From assembly GCF_937921625.1 (NCBI RefSeq), contig NZ_CAKZTI010000017.1:1-27477 (forward strand): a stretch of DNA of 27,477 nt. The letters run 5' to 3'. The stretch's first letter is position 1, and each line of letters opens with the position of its first letter. The position numbers were made by a program, and so were the translations under genes. The notes beneath the pieces were generated by a model. The model was given only the letters and a program-made list of their open reading frames with translations, was not told the DNA's origin and searched no databases. The stretch is from an uncultured Campylobacter sp. GTDB lineage: Bacteria; Campylobacterota; Campylobacteria; Campylobacterales; Campylobacteraceae. Below, in pieces: positions 16,547 through 24,260 of this stretch.

Positions 16547-16896
16547 AAAAGGCTTTGATATTTTGGCTGCTTTGCGGCGCGATATTTGCTGATTCTATGG
16601 TACTAAGTGCGCAAGATGGTGCAGTAAGCCTTAGCGCCAGCGCTTACGTTGCGAACGATAAACAATTAGAATTTGAGAAAAACCATAGTGAAATTCTGCT
16701 AAATCGTCAAAAAAATGAACTAGATAGGCAAAGCCTGCAAAATAATTTGCAACGTGAATCAAAAGGCGTAGGCGACCACGATGATTTTTCGATGAAAAAA
16801 CAGCCGATGCAAGACATCAAGGAGCGAAACAATAAAAATGAGAAGGGCTTAAAACTGCGCCGTAAAAAGCTGCAAGGCGACGCTTATCGGCGCTAG
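16543..16896 (+). CDS. Small secreted charged protein of the MacAB operon, function unknown
   Basis: I do not recognise the family. 117 residues with a convincing Sec signal peptide (MKKALIFWLLCGAIFA, cleavage probably before Asp17). The mature part is hydrophilic, rich in Asn, Gln, Lys and Glu, probably helical or disordered between about 40 and 80, and ends very basic (LKLRRKKLQGDAYRR). Its ATG overlaps the stop of the outer-membrane channel gene (ATGA), so it is translationally coupled to the exporter. It could be a substrate, an accessory periplasmic factor or a small assembly protein; nothing in the sequence decides. No Cys is present after the signal peptide. Confidence 0.7.
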   Translation: MKKALIFWLLCGAIFADSMVLSAQDGAVSLSASAYVANDKQLEFEKNHSEILLNRQKNELDRQSLQNNLQRESKGVGDHDDFSMKKQPMQDIKERNNKNEKGLKLRRKKLQGDAYRR

Positions 16897-16932
16897 GGCT
16901 GCTTTTGTTTATCGGTTTTTAAGTAAAGTTTC

Positions 16933-16966
16933 TATAAAATCTCCGCTTTACATTTTCTTAAAGGAA
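16933..16966 (+). promoter_or_regulatory. Promoter and ribosome site of rpmH
   Basis: TATAAA at 16933-16938 (context TCTATAAAATC) follows a T-rich stretch and fits the Campylobacter -10 form. AAGGA at 16961-16965 lies six bases before the rpmH ATG, a strong Shine-Dalgarno as expected for a ribosomal protein. Confidence 0.6.
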
Positions 16967-16971
16967 CAGTT

Positions 16972-17106
16972 ATGAAAAGAACGTACCAACCCCACAATAC
17001 CCCTAAAAAGCGCACTCACGGCTTTCGCGCCCGTATGAAAACAAAAAACGGTCGCAGAGTTTTAAGTGCAAGACGCGCTAAAGGCAGAAGAAGATTGGCT
17101 GCGTAG
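16972..17106 (+). CDS. rpmH: Large ribosomal subunit protein bL34
   Basis: Ribosomal protein L34, 44 residues, the standard length. It begins MKRTYQPHNTPKKRTHGFRA, continues through MKTKNGRRVLSARRAKGRRR and ends LAA, matching the family from end to end. It is highly basic and binds 23S rRNA. It is the first gene of rpmH-rnpA-yidD-yidC-jag-mnmE, a very widely conserved bacterial block. No dnaA or obvious origin is next to it here; a MacAB operon lies upstream instead. Confidence 0.97.
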   Translation: MKRTYQPHNTPKKRTHGFRARMKTKNGRRVLSARRAKGRRRLAA

Positions 17107-17429
17107 GCGAATTTGCTGCGATAAGCGATAGCAGCGTTTTTTCGGAGGTTTATAAAAGTGCGGCGAAGTGGCATTGCGAATGCGCTGTTGTGTATTTTTT
17201 GGCTAGCGAGCAGCGTAAATTTAGCGCGGTCGCCAGCAAAAAAATAGGCAATTCAGTTACGCGAAATTACGCTAAAAGACGTTTGCGCGCAGCGTTTTAT
17301 AATCAAAAAGACGCCATTGTTAGCGGAATTTTTATATTAATCGCAAAAAAGCAGATCATAGATATGAGCTTTGAAGACATCGAACGAAATTTAAAATGGG
17401 CGTTTAAAAAGATCGGCGCAGTAAAATGA
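17094..17429 (+). CDS. rnpA: Ribonuclease P protein component; start codon unclear
   Basis: Protein subunit that helps the RNase P RNA mature tRNA 5' ends. The conserved core is plain: ASKKIGNSVTRNYAKRRLRA is the RNR motif region, and the end IERNLKWAFKKIGAVK is typical of Campylobacter. The frame upstream also matches the family (VFSEVYKSAAKWHCE, encoded about 17136-17180). Yet between the last stop of this frame (17079-17081) and GTG 17190 there is no ATG, GTG or TTG. GTG 17190 would give only 79 residues and lose the first helix and strand. The coordinates use ATT 17094 (111 residues, near the usual ~110); ATA 17121 is the other possibility. It ends with an ATGA overlap into yidD. Confidence 0.8.
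   Translation: MGCVGEFAAISDSSVFSEVYKSAAKWHCECAVVYFLASEQRKFSAVASKKIGNSVTRNYAKRRLRAAFYNQKDAIVSGIFILIAKKQIIDMSFEDIERNLKWAFKKIGAVK
17115..17142 (+). terminator. Attenuator-like hairpin between rpmH and the rnpA core
   Basis: GCTGC (17115-17119) and GCAGC (17131-17135) form a five-base GC-rich stem with an eleven-base loop, followed after one G by six Ts (17137-17142). It lies inside the apparent 5' coding part of rnpA. A partial terminator here would give high L34 and low RNase P protein output from one transcript, a known arrangement in E. coli. The short stem makes it moderate at best. Confidence 0.45.
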
Positions 17430-17770
17430 AGAGATTTTTTATAGTCGCGATCGGGTTTTATCGAAAATTTATTTCGCCTTTGCTACCGCGCTGTTGCCGT
17501 TATTATCCGAGCTGTTCGGAATACGCGCTTTATGAGTTTAAGTTTAACGGCGTCTTTGGCGCGCTCTGCGCTGTAACGGCTAGAATTTTAAGATGCAATC
17601 CGCTCTTTAGCGGCGGCATAGATTATCCGATAATCGCGCGAAATTTCAAATTTTGCGTATTTTCAAAAGCCTGCGAAGGCGGCTTTAACGCGCGCGCGGA
17701 GAAATTTAAGCTTTGGTTTATACCATATAAAAAAAATAGATATTACGTCATACGACTAGGAGAAAAATAG
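17426..17770 (+). CDS. yidD: Membrane protein insertion efficiency factor YidD
   Basis: Small membrane-associated protein that assists YidC-dependent insertion. The family core fills residues 1-~70: IGFYRKFISPLLPRCCRYYP and SCSEYALYEFKFNG, then ARILRCNPLFSGGIDYP, with the conserved Cys pattern. At 114 residues it is longer than many YidD proteins because of a basic tail of about 40 residues (KACEGGFNARAEKFKL and KKNRYYV), a size seen in other epsilon-group members. It overlaps the rnpA end by four bases (ATGA) and its TAG shares one base with the GTG start of yidC, so the three are translationally linked. Confidence 0.95.
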   Translation: MKRFFIVAIGFYRKFISPLLPRCCRYYPSCSEYALYEFKFNGVFGALCAVTARILRCNPLFSGGIDYPIIARNFKFCVFSKACEGGFNARAEKFKLWFIPYKKNRYYVIRLGEK

Positions 17771-19413
17771 TGCTAGATAAACTTCCTCAATCAAAGCGCC
17801 TTGCTATTGCAATAGCAACTGCGCTCATATTTTTCGTAGCTTACGATCATTTTTATTTATCAAAAATTCGCGCCGCTATGGAGGCAAACGCAACCGCAGC
17901 GCAAATCGCGCAAAAAAATGCCGCCAAGTCCGCTCCGCAAACTACCGCCGCTGGCGTGAGCGCGCAGGGAGCAAATTTAAATACCGTAAATTCCATCTCT
18001 GCACCGTTAGTGCGCGTGGTTGGCAAAGAAGCAAATTTCACGATCGACGGGCTCGGTCGCATAAGCTCGTATGTGCTAAATGATGCTAAATTCCGTGACG
18101 AAAACGGTGATGCGATAAATTTGATCGATCCTAAATCGCATTCTAAACCGCTTGAGATGCGCTTCGAGGACGCGGCGTTGAATGCGATGGCTTTCGATAC
18201 TCCTTATAGCGCCTCATCTAATGAGCTTGACGCACGAAATGGAGAGGCTAGCGTTACGTTAAGTCAAAGTTTAGGTGCCGTTAGCATAAATAAAATTCTT
18301 ACCTTTTATCCAAATGGTAGTTATAAATTGGATCTGAAGTTAAGCGGCAATGCGCGTTATTTCATCAGCCCTGGCTCGCGCCCGAACGTAGAAGTAGATA
18401 GCTATACGGTTCACGGCGTCATCGTAGGAAAACCGGGCGAAGCGGGAATTTCAGATAAAATCACTTCATTTTTTACTGGCTCGCAAGCTATAAGCGAAAG
18501 CGTAGAAATTTTTAAAGATGGCGACGTGGATAAAAATGAGCGAATAAGCGGTGCAAATATCGCTGCAAGCTCCGATCGCTATTATACGACGCTATTTTAC
18601 GGAGAGAGCTTGAATGTGACCGTGACTGACGCAGATAAAATTTCGCAGGTTTTCATAGGCTCGGACGGCGATCTTAGTCTTACGGGCTATATCGGCGCGA
18701 AAGATCACGCAACGCTAAGCTCGATAAATCCTGCTCTTACGCACATTATCGAATACGGCTGGTTTACCTTCATCGCCCGCCCGATGTTTAAATTTCTAAA
18801 CTGGTTGCACGGCTATATCGGTAACTGGGGTTGGTCGATCGTAGTGCTTACGCTCATCATCCGCCTAATCTTATTCCCGCTAAGTTACAAGGGAATGCTA
18901 TCGATGAATAAGCTAAAAGATCTGGCACCTAAGATGAAGGAGCTTCAGGAGAAATACAAGGACGATAAGCAGAAGCTGCAGATGCATATGATGGATCTGT
19001 ATAAGAAAAACGGTGCCAATCCAATGGGCGGCTGCTTGCCAATACTGCTTCAGATACCGGTATTTTTCGCGATCTACCGCGTGCTACTTAATGCGATCGA
19101 GCTAAAGGGTGCGGAGTGGGCGCTGTGGATCCACGATCTGTCACTTAAAGATCCATATTACATCCTGCCGATTACGATGGGAATTTTGATGTTTTTGCAG
19201 CAAAAGATTACGCCGACTACATTTACCGATCCGATGCAAGAGAAGATGATGAAATTCTTGCCTCTTATTTTTACGGTATTTTTTGTGATGTTCCCTGCTG
19301 GTCTTACGTTATACTGGACGGTCAATAACTTCTGCTCCATTATCCAGCAATACGTCATTAATAAAGCCTTTGCTAGGCATAAACAAGCTCAAATAGCGGA
19401 GAAAAAATCATGA
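17770..19413 (+). CDS. yidC: Membrane protein insertase YidC
   Basis: Inserts and folds inner-membrane proteins, alone or with SecYEG. 547 residues, the long Gram-negative form. An N-terminal anchor helix (about 10-25) is followed by an Ala-rich linker (about 35-70, AAQIAQKNAAKSA), the periplasmic beta-supersandwich domain (about 75-320), then the conserved five-helix core: FKFLNWLHGYIGNWGWSIV, the coiled hairpin LKDLAPKMKELQEKYKDDKQ, NPMGGCLPILLQIPVFFAIY, and the final block LTLYWTVNNFCSIIQQ. The start is GTG, sharing a base with the yidD stop. The stop overlaps the jag ATG by four bases. Confidence 0.97.
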   Translation: MLDKLPQSKRLAIAIATALIFFVAYDHFYLSKIRAAMEANATAAQIAQKNAAKSAPQTTAAGVSAQGANLNTVNSISAPLVRVVGKEANFTIDGLGRISSYVLNDAKFRDENGDAINLIDPKSHSKPLEMRFEDAALNAMAFDTPYSASSNELDARNGEASVTLSQSLGAVSINKILTFYPNGSYKLDLKLSGNARYFISPGSRPNVEVDSYTVHGVIVGKPGEAGISDKITSFFTGSQAISESVEIFKDGDVDKNERISGANIAASSDRYYTTLFYGESLNVTVTDADKISQVFIGSDGDLSLTGYIGAKDHATLSSINPALTHIIEYGWFTFIARPMFKFLNWLHGYIGNWGWSIVVLTLIIRLILFPLSYKGMLSMNKLKDLAPKMKELQEKYKDDKQKLQMHMMDLYKKNGANPMGGCLPILLQIPVFFAIYRVLLNAIELKGAEWALWIHDLSLKDPYYILPITMGILMFLQQKITPTTFTDPMQEKMMKFLPLIFTVFFVMFPAGLTLYWTVNNFCSIIQQYVINKAFARHKQAQIAEKKS

Positions 19414-20165
19414 TAATTGAAGCAGAAAATTTAAAAGACGCATATAATAAAGCAGCAGCTGAGCTGGGATGCTCAGTAACGCAGCTTAACGTGCGCGTGC
19501 TGCAGCATCCAAGCGGCGGATTTTTGGGCCTTTTTAAGAAAAATGCCATTATAGAAGCGGTTTTGGAAGGGGAGAAATTTAGTGAAAATCCGGAATTTAG
19601 CGCCTCTCAAAACAAAACCGGCAAAGCAGAGAAAAAGCAGGGCGACAAATCAGAGTCTCAAAGTCCTCGCACCACGCATTCTAAACATCGCAAAGAAAAG
19701 CAAAAGGGCGTTGTGACGGATGAAATTTTATCCGATATCAAAGAGAAGCTATCTGCACTTTTTAGATCAAGCGAGTTTAATATCGAAGTTAGCGATGTTA
19801 GCAAAATCGACGAAAATACCGTCTATATCAAGCTGCAAGGCGAGGATAGCGCGCTTTTGATAGGCAAAGAAGGACACCGCTACAAGGCACTTTCGTATAT
19901 GATTTACAACTGGATCAGCATCAGATATGATCTTGCTGTGGTTTTTGAAATCGCGGAATTTTTACAAAATCAAGAACGATTTATCGATTCTTATGTAAAT
20001 GCGCTCGTGGAACGCTCCGGAAATGAGCGTATCGTCACGAAGGCTTTTGATGGCGCATTTATCAAAATCGTAGCCGACAAGCTAAAACAAGCATATCCGG
20101 ATCGTTTTGTGGGTATCAAATCCACGCGTAGCGGCAAAATCGTCATCGTAGACGAAAAAAGCTAA
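19410..20165 (+). CDS. jag: Jag/KhpB RNA-binding protein
   Basis: RNA-binding regulator with Jag-N, KH and R3H domains, commonly coded after yidC. 251 residues. Jag-N is at about 1-52 (ENLKDAYNKAAAELGCSVTQ, then PSGGFLGLFKKNA). A charged linker at about 55-105 is rich in Lys, Ser, Gln and Glu. The KH domain has GKEGHRYKALSYMIY with the GxxG loop as GKEG. The C-terminal R3H-like region runs from QERFIDSYVNALVERSGNER onward. The linker contains a small version of the Asn-rich texture (SENPEFSASQN) seen in larger inserts elsewhere. It overlaps yidC by four bases and precedes mnmE by two. Confidence 0.92.
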   Translation: MIIEAENLKDAYNKAAAELGCSVTQLNVRVLQHPSGGFLGLFKKNAIIEAVLEGEKFSENPEFSASQNKTGKAEKKQGDKSESQSPRTTHSKHRKEKQKGVVTDEILSDIKEKLSALFRSSEFNIEVSDVSKIDENTVYIKLQGEDSALLIGKEGHRYKALSYMIYNWISIRYDLAVVFEIAEFLQNQERFIDSYVNALVERSGNERIVTKAFDGAFIKIVADKLKQAYPDRFVGIKSTRSGKIVIVDEKS

Positions 20166-20167
20166 TC

Positions 20168-21916
20168 GTGAGCGAGACTATCGCCGCTATCGCTACGGCT
20201 CACGGAATCGGCGGAATTTGTATAGTTAGAATTTCAGGCGAGGAAGCGCTATCTATCGCTCTAAGCCTTTCACATCGCAGCTGTTTGCGCCCTCGCTATG
20301 CCACGCTTGTAAATCTTTTTGACGCGAGCGGCGAAGCGTTCGGCGAGGCGATTTTGATATATTTTAAAGCTCCGCATAGCTTTACCGGCGAAGATGTCGT
20401 AGAAGTGCAGACCCACGGCGGCTTTACGGCTTCATCCTTGGCGTTAGATGCCGCGCTGGCTCTGGGCGCGCGCATAGCAAATCCGGGTGAGTTTAGTAAG
20501 CGAGCGTTTTTAAACGGTAAAATGGATCTTAGCAAAGCGGAAGCAATAAGCGATCTCATAAACTCGCGCTCGCAAAGTGCGGCTAAAATTTTAGCTAGAA
20601 ATTTGCGCGGCGAGCTTGAGTGCTTTATAGGCGATCTGCGCGCGGCTCTGGTTAAGACGCTAGCTTTTGTCGAGGTTTGCATCGACTACGCGGAGGACGA
20701 TCTGCCTTCTGATGTGCTGCAAAACTCGCAAGAAATGCTTAGCCAAAATATCGCTTCGCTAGAAAAAATCACTCGCATCAGCCGCAGTCGCAAGGGGCTA
20801 ATCGAGGGCTTTAAAGTAGCGATTGTGGGTAAGCCCAATGTCGGTAAATCAAGCATTTTAAATTCTATGCTGAGCTTTAGTCGCGCTATCGTGAGCGACG
20901 AAGCGGGCACTACGCGCGATCTCATCGAAGAAAGCTTGCAAATAGGCACTCATCTAATCCGTATAGTCGATACTGCAGGTATCAGACACAGCGGCTCAAA
21001 GCTCGAAAATATCGGCATTTCATATTCTCTTCGCGCTGCAAGCGAGGCAGACGTGATTTTGGCGGTGTTTGACGCAAGTCGCGAATGGGATGCTGAGGAC
21101 GCGCAGATCCTAAAAATATTGCGCGAACAAAAAGGCAAAAAAATCATCTACGTTTTAAATAAATGCGACTTGCCGCGTAAATTTCATCCTAGCTCGGAGG
21201 ATCTTGGCGATGATTTAGAGGCTTTTTCTGCAAAAAATTTCGCAGTCAAAAATCCCATACCAGAGAATTTCGCAGCCGAAAATTTAAAGCAAAGTCGGAC
21301 CTGCGACGCTTCTTTAAATTCCTGCGTGCAGAATTTAAAAGCTAAAAATTTAAAGCGTGACTTAAGCGCGCAAAATTCTACTTCCACAAATTCCGCGCCT
21401 ACAAGCCAAATAGCTCTTGCGAATTCCATAAATCTGGTGGGGCAGAATTTTGCCGCAAAAGCGGGACTAGTGTCGCCAAATACCGAGCGCGTTACTGCAA
21501 GCTGTGCTGCGGGGAATTTTACGAAAGATGATTCCAAACAAAATCCTGCAAATTCCATCGCGCCTAGTAGCTCTGCAATAAATTCTGCTGGGCAAAATAC
21601 CCAGGCAAATTCCATTTTTACGCCACTTGAAATTTCTGCAAACGAGGGCGTGGATAAAATTTTAACCGCACTTGAGAGCTACTTAAATTCTCAAAATTTC
21701 GATGGCCTTATGCTAAGCAACGAGCGGCAAATTCTATCTTGTGAGAGCGCGCTTGCGGCTCTTAAAAATGCGAGCGAGCGCCTGGCTTGCGGCGAGCTTG
21801 AGCTTTTTGCATTTGAGATAAATCGCGCGATTGAGGCGATTGCACGTATTTCGCGTCCATTTGAGCGAGACGAAATTCTAGACGAAATGTTTAGCAATTT
21901 TTGCCTCGGCAAATAG
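20168..21916 (+). CDS. mnmE: tRNA modification GTPase MnmE with a ~130-residue insert inside its G domain
   Basis: With MnmG it builds 5-(carboxymethyl)aminomethyluridine at the wobble position of certain tRNAs. 582 residues against about 440-455 normally. Key parts are intact: folate-binding N-domain, G1 GKPNVGKS (221-228), DEAGTTRDL, G3 DTAG (268-271), G4 NKCD (331-334), G5 SANEG (490-494) and the C-terminal FCLGK whose Cys is characteristic. The distance from G4 to G5 is about 156 residues; in ordinary MnmE it is roughly 30. The extra stretch is low-complexity (see repeat entry) and lies on a surface-type loop, so the GTPase could still fold. The start is GTG, two bases after the jag stop. 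Confidence 0.95.
   Translation: MSETIAAIATAHGIGGICIVRISGEEALSIALSLSHRSCLRPRYATLVNLFDASGEAFGEAILIYFKAPHSFTGEDVVEVQTHGGFTASSLALDAALALGARIANPGEFSKRAFLNGKMDLSKAEAISDLINSRSQSAAKILARNLRGELECFIGDLRAALVKTLAFVEVCIDYAEDDLPSDVLQNSQEMLSQNIASLEKITRISRSRKGLIEGFKVAIVGKPNVGKSSILNSMLSFSRAIVSDEAGTTRDLIEESLQIGTHLIRIVDTAGIRHSGSKLENIGISYSLRAASEADVILAVFDASREWDAEDAQILKILREQKGKKIIYVLNKCDLPRKFHPSSEDLGDDLEAFSAKNFAVKNPIPENFAAENLKQSRTCDASLNSCVQNLKAKNLKRDLSAQNSTSTNSAPTSQIALANSINLVGQNFAAKAGLVSPNTERVTASCAAGNFTKDDSKQNPANSIAPSSSAINSAGQNTQANSIFTPLEISANEGVDKILTALESYLNSQNFDGLMLSNERQILSCESALAALKNASERLACGELELFAFEINRAIEAIARISRPFERDEILDEMFSNFCLGK
21232..21615 (+). repeat. Low-complexity AATT-comb insert within mnmE
   Basis: AATT words occur at 21236, 21266, 21281, 21317, 21332, 21347, 21374, 21389, 21422, 21446, 21515, 21551, 21581 and 21608. 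Every interval is a multiple of three and most are 15, 27, 30 or 36. In the MnmE frame each encodes Asn followed by Phe, Leu or Ser, and Asn-Pro and Asn-Thr pairs fill other positions. The stretches between are GC-richer and not conserved. The segment is open in the MnmE frame and also along almost its whole length on the opposite strand (21184-21615), where the same words read Glu-Phe or Lys-Phe. Confidence 0.75.
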
Positions 21917-21946
21917 CGTTTTAGCTACTAATTAGCCAAAATTCAA

Positions 21947-21952
21947 TATAAT
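21947..21952 (+). promoter_or_regulatory. Promoter -10 box for the LOS gene run
   Basis: A perfect TATAAT lies 24 bases upstream of the acyltransferase ATG in the 59-base gap after mnmE, behind an AT-rich tract. AGGTC between them is the ribosome site. It would allow the surface-glycolipid genes to be transcribed separately from the rpmH-mnmE block. Confidence 0.6.
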
Positions 21953-21975
21953 CTCGTATTTAAAATGAGGTCTTT

Positions 21976-22857
21976 ATGAAGGAAAAAATCCAATATTTTT
22001 TGGCGCTGGGTCTGATAAAATTTGCAAAATTCGCGCCGAAAAGCTTCATATTCGCATTTTTCGACAAGCTCGCACTTTTTGCATCGTGGAAGCTTAGCAG
22101 GCGCGTTAAAGTCGCACAGGATAACCTTCGCGCCGCCTATCCGCAAAAAAGCGAAAGTGAGCTTCACTCTCTTGCGATCGAGAATTTTCGCAGTATCGCT
22201 AGAACGCTTACCGACACGCTTTTATTTTACAATGGCAGACTAAAATTTGATGATCTGATTTCAAACGGCGAGCAGGCGCTAGAGCGCGTCCGAGAGCTAA
22301 AAGGTGATAATCCGCACGGGATTTTATTTTTCACCGCGCATTTTGGAAATTGGGAAATTCTAGCTAATTTTTTCGGCGCCAACGGCTTTCCTGTCTCGGT
22401 AGTCGGGCGTCGCAGTGATAACGAGCTGATCGAAGAGCGGCTCGTGGCGCCCTTTCGTGAGCGCTACGGCAACGACCTCATTTATAAAGACGATGCGATG
22501 CGCAGGCTCGTACAGGCACTAAAGCAGGGGCACAACGTAGGCATTCTGCCCGATCAAAAGCCAGGCCCTAAAAACAGCCTGATTACGACCTTTTTTGGAC
22601 GACAGTGCTACACCACGAAGACTATCGCGTCGCTTTATTTGAAATTTCGCCCCGTGCTGATACCCATTTTTGCGCGCCGCGGAGAGGATGATCGATACGA
22701 GATCGTGATCAAGGATTTCCCGCCGCTACCTGAAGGGCTAAATAAGGACGAAGCCGAGCTGTTTATCACGCAAAAGTGCAACGACATTTTCGAAGAGGTC
22801 GTGCGAACCGCGCCGCAGCAGTGGTTTTGGATACACAAACGATGGAAGATGGACTGA
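21976..22857 (+). CDS. Lipid A late acyltransferase (HtrB/LpxL family)
   Basis: Inner-membrane acyltransferase adding a secondary acyl chain to lipid A. 293 residues. An N-terminal hydrophobic segment (about 5-37) is followed by the LpxL/LpxM domain. The catalytic HX4E motif is AHFGNWE (His122, Glu127). Downstream GILPDQKPGPKNSLITTFFG matches the family's second block, and APQQWFWIHKRW near the end is the typical closing motif. In C. jejuni the htrB/waaM gene stands at the start of the LOS locus, and here too it opens a run of glycosylation genes. The last base of its TGA is the first base of the next gene's ATG. Confidence 0.93.
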   Translation: MKEKIQYFLALGLIKFAKFAPKSFIFAFFDKLALFASWKLSRRVKVAQDNLRAAYPQKSESELHSLAIENFRSIARTLTDTLLFYNGRLKFDDLISNGEQALERVRELKGDNPHGILFFTAHFGNWEILANFFGANGFPVSVVGRRSDNELIEERLVAPFRERYGNDLIYKDDAMRRLVQALKQGHNVGILPDQKPGPKNSLITTFFGRQCYTTKTIASLYLKFRPVLIPIFARRGEDDRYEIVIKDFPPLPEGLNKDEAELFITQKCNDIFEEVVRTAPQQWFWIHKRWKMD

Positions 22858-24260
22858 TGGCGCGGCAAATTTCAAGAGGCGAGAGCAGACAGGGCATCGC
22901 GAGAAATTTATCCTCACCGCAGGACTCGTGCCTTTTTGCAAAAGAGCAAAGCGTCGAAAATTTAAGTAACGCCGCGCGAGAAGGTAAAATTTTAAATCGC
23001 GAAAATTTCGTAGCGATCGCCGCCGCGCGAAAGGGCAAAAATTCGGACTTTAAAAACTTCATATCGGTTTGCGGCCGCTCCTCTTGTGCTTTGCGGCGTG
23101 AAAATTTTAAAGGTAAAAATTTAAGATCGGGCGCCTCAAGCTGCGTATGTCGCGCAGGCGGCGGGTCATTAAATTTAAACAGCGAAAACTCCGCTGCAAA
23201 TCCGTCCGCCCCAAAAAATCCGCATCGAAAAGCGCTCATCTTAAGCGACGGCCGCAAGGGGCACGAGAACCAAAGTATCGCATTTTGCGAGCTAAAAGGG
23301 CTTGAGTTTTGCATTTGCAAGATCGCTTACGCAAACAAGCTTCTTAAACTCTGCTCCTACGCGCTTGATTTTTTTGGGCTTTATTTTAAAATTTTTAAGT
23401 GCGATCTCAGTGGAGGAGACACGGCGACGGACTGCAAAAACAGATCGAATTTAAACAATTCTGCTTTAAATAGTCCCGCCGCGCCGGATAGCGTAAATTT
23501 AGATGCCGCGCCGAATGGCACCAATTCAGACGCCGTATCGGATCGCAATTTAAATTTCGCAGATTTCGATCTGTTCGTAGGCGCGGGCTCTACGAGCTAT
23601 TACGCGCTGAAATTTTACGCGCGCAGATACGCAAAATCGAGCGTAGCGCTGATGTATCCGAAGGGCTACCGCAAGGATTTTAGCGTCATCATCGCAGGGG
23701 CGCATGACCGCCCAAGGTCGCGCGCAAATCTAAAAATTTCGCTCGTCTCGCTTAGCTTTTCGCGCCCGCAGGGGCTGTACCGGCCGCAGCGCAAATCCAT
23801 CGGATTTATCATCGGCGGACCGAATTCCTGCTTTGAGATGGGGGATGAAATTTTAAAGCAGATAGAGGGCGTAAGGGCGCAGTTTGCGGACTGCGAGTTT
23901 GCGCTAACGACCTCTCCGCGCACGCCGCAGGCTACCGAGAGCGCGCTAGCTAAGCTTAGCTGGGATTACAGCGTGATTTATAGCCGCGAGCCCATAAATC
24001 CGATCGGCGATTTTTTGGCGCAGTGCGAGTGGGTCTTTATCAGCGAGGACAGCGTCTCGATGATAAGTGAGGCCGTATCTAACGGGAGCGCGAGCGTAGC
24101 TATTTTGAGTTTAAAACGCAAAGACGCTCATAATAAATTTAACGATTTTATAAGTGCTCTCGTTTCTATGGGTTATGCTAGGCGATACAGCGAGGGCGCG
24201 AAGCTGAAAAAGACTGCAAAGTACGATCTTGGGGCGTTTGTGAGGGAGATAAAAATATGA
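22857..24260 (+). CDS. ELM1/GtrOC1-family protein with low-complexity extension and insert
   Basis: Belongs by motif to the ELM1 family (mitochondrial fission ELM1-like; bacterial members sit in LPS/LOS loci and resemble GT-B glycosyltransferases). The start is ATG 22857, sharing a base with the acyltransferase stop; an upstream in-frame ATG would lie inside that gene. Core blocks: KALILSDGRKGHENQSIAF from residue 125, DLFVGAGSTSYYALKFYARR from about 237, GFIIGGPNSCFEMGDEILKQ, TTSPRTP, and FISEDSVSMISEAVSNG. Residues 1-~124 and ~184-233 are low-complexity Asn/Ser/Ala sequence. Without them the protein is about 293 residues, a usual size. Function in the pathway is inferred from context only. 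Confidence 0.85.
   Translation: MARQISRGESRQGIARNLSSPQDSCLFAKEQSVENLSNAAREGKILNRENFVAIAAARKGKNSDFKNFISVCGRSSCALRRENFKGKNLRSGASSCVCRAGGGSLNLNSENSAANPSAPKNPHRKALILSDGRKGHENQSIAFCELKGLEFCICKIAYANKLLKLCSYALDFFGLYFKIFKCDLSGGDTATDCKNRSNLNNSALNSPAAPDSVNLDAAPNGTNSDAVSDRNLNFADFDLFVGAGSTSYYALKFYARRYAKSSVALMYPKGYRKDFSVIIAGAHDRPRSRANLKISLVSLSFSRPQGLYRPQRKSIGFIIGGPNSCFEMGDEILKQIEGVRAQFADCEFALTTSPRTPQATESALAKLSWDYSVIYSREPINPIGDFLAQCEWVFISEDSVSMISEAVSNGSASVAILSLKRKDAHNKFNDFISALVSMGYARRYSEGAKLKKTAKYDLGAFVREIKI

Noticed and set aside
21184..21615. Minus-strand 143-codon frame exactly over the mnmE insert, rich in Glu-Phe and Lys-Phe
   Set aside because: It mirrors the AATT comb, which is self-complementary, so both strands lack stops. 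No ribosome site or promoter is visible, and the MnmE frame explains the segment.
22776..22856. Upstream ATG for the ELM1-like gene
   Set aside because: It lies inside the acyltransferase gene; ATG 22857 overlapping the stop fits the neighbouring junctions.
22766..23320. Minus-strand 184-codon frame opposite the ELM1-like extension
   Set aside because: Same composition effect as over mnmE. It is antisense to two coupled genes and has no family features.
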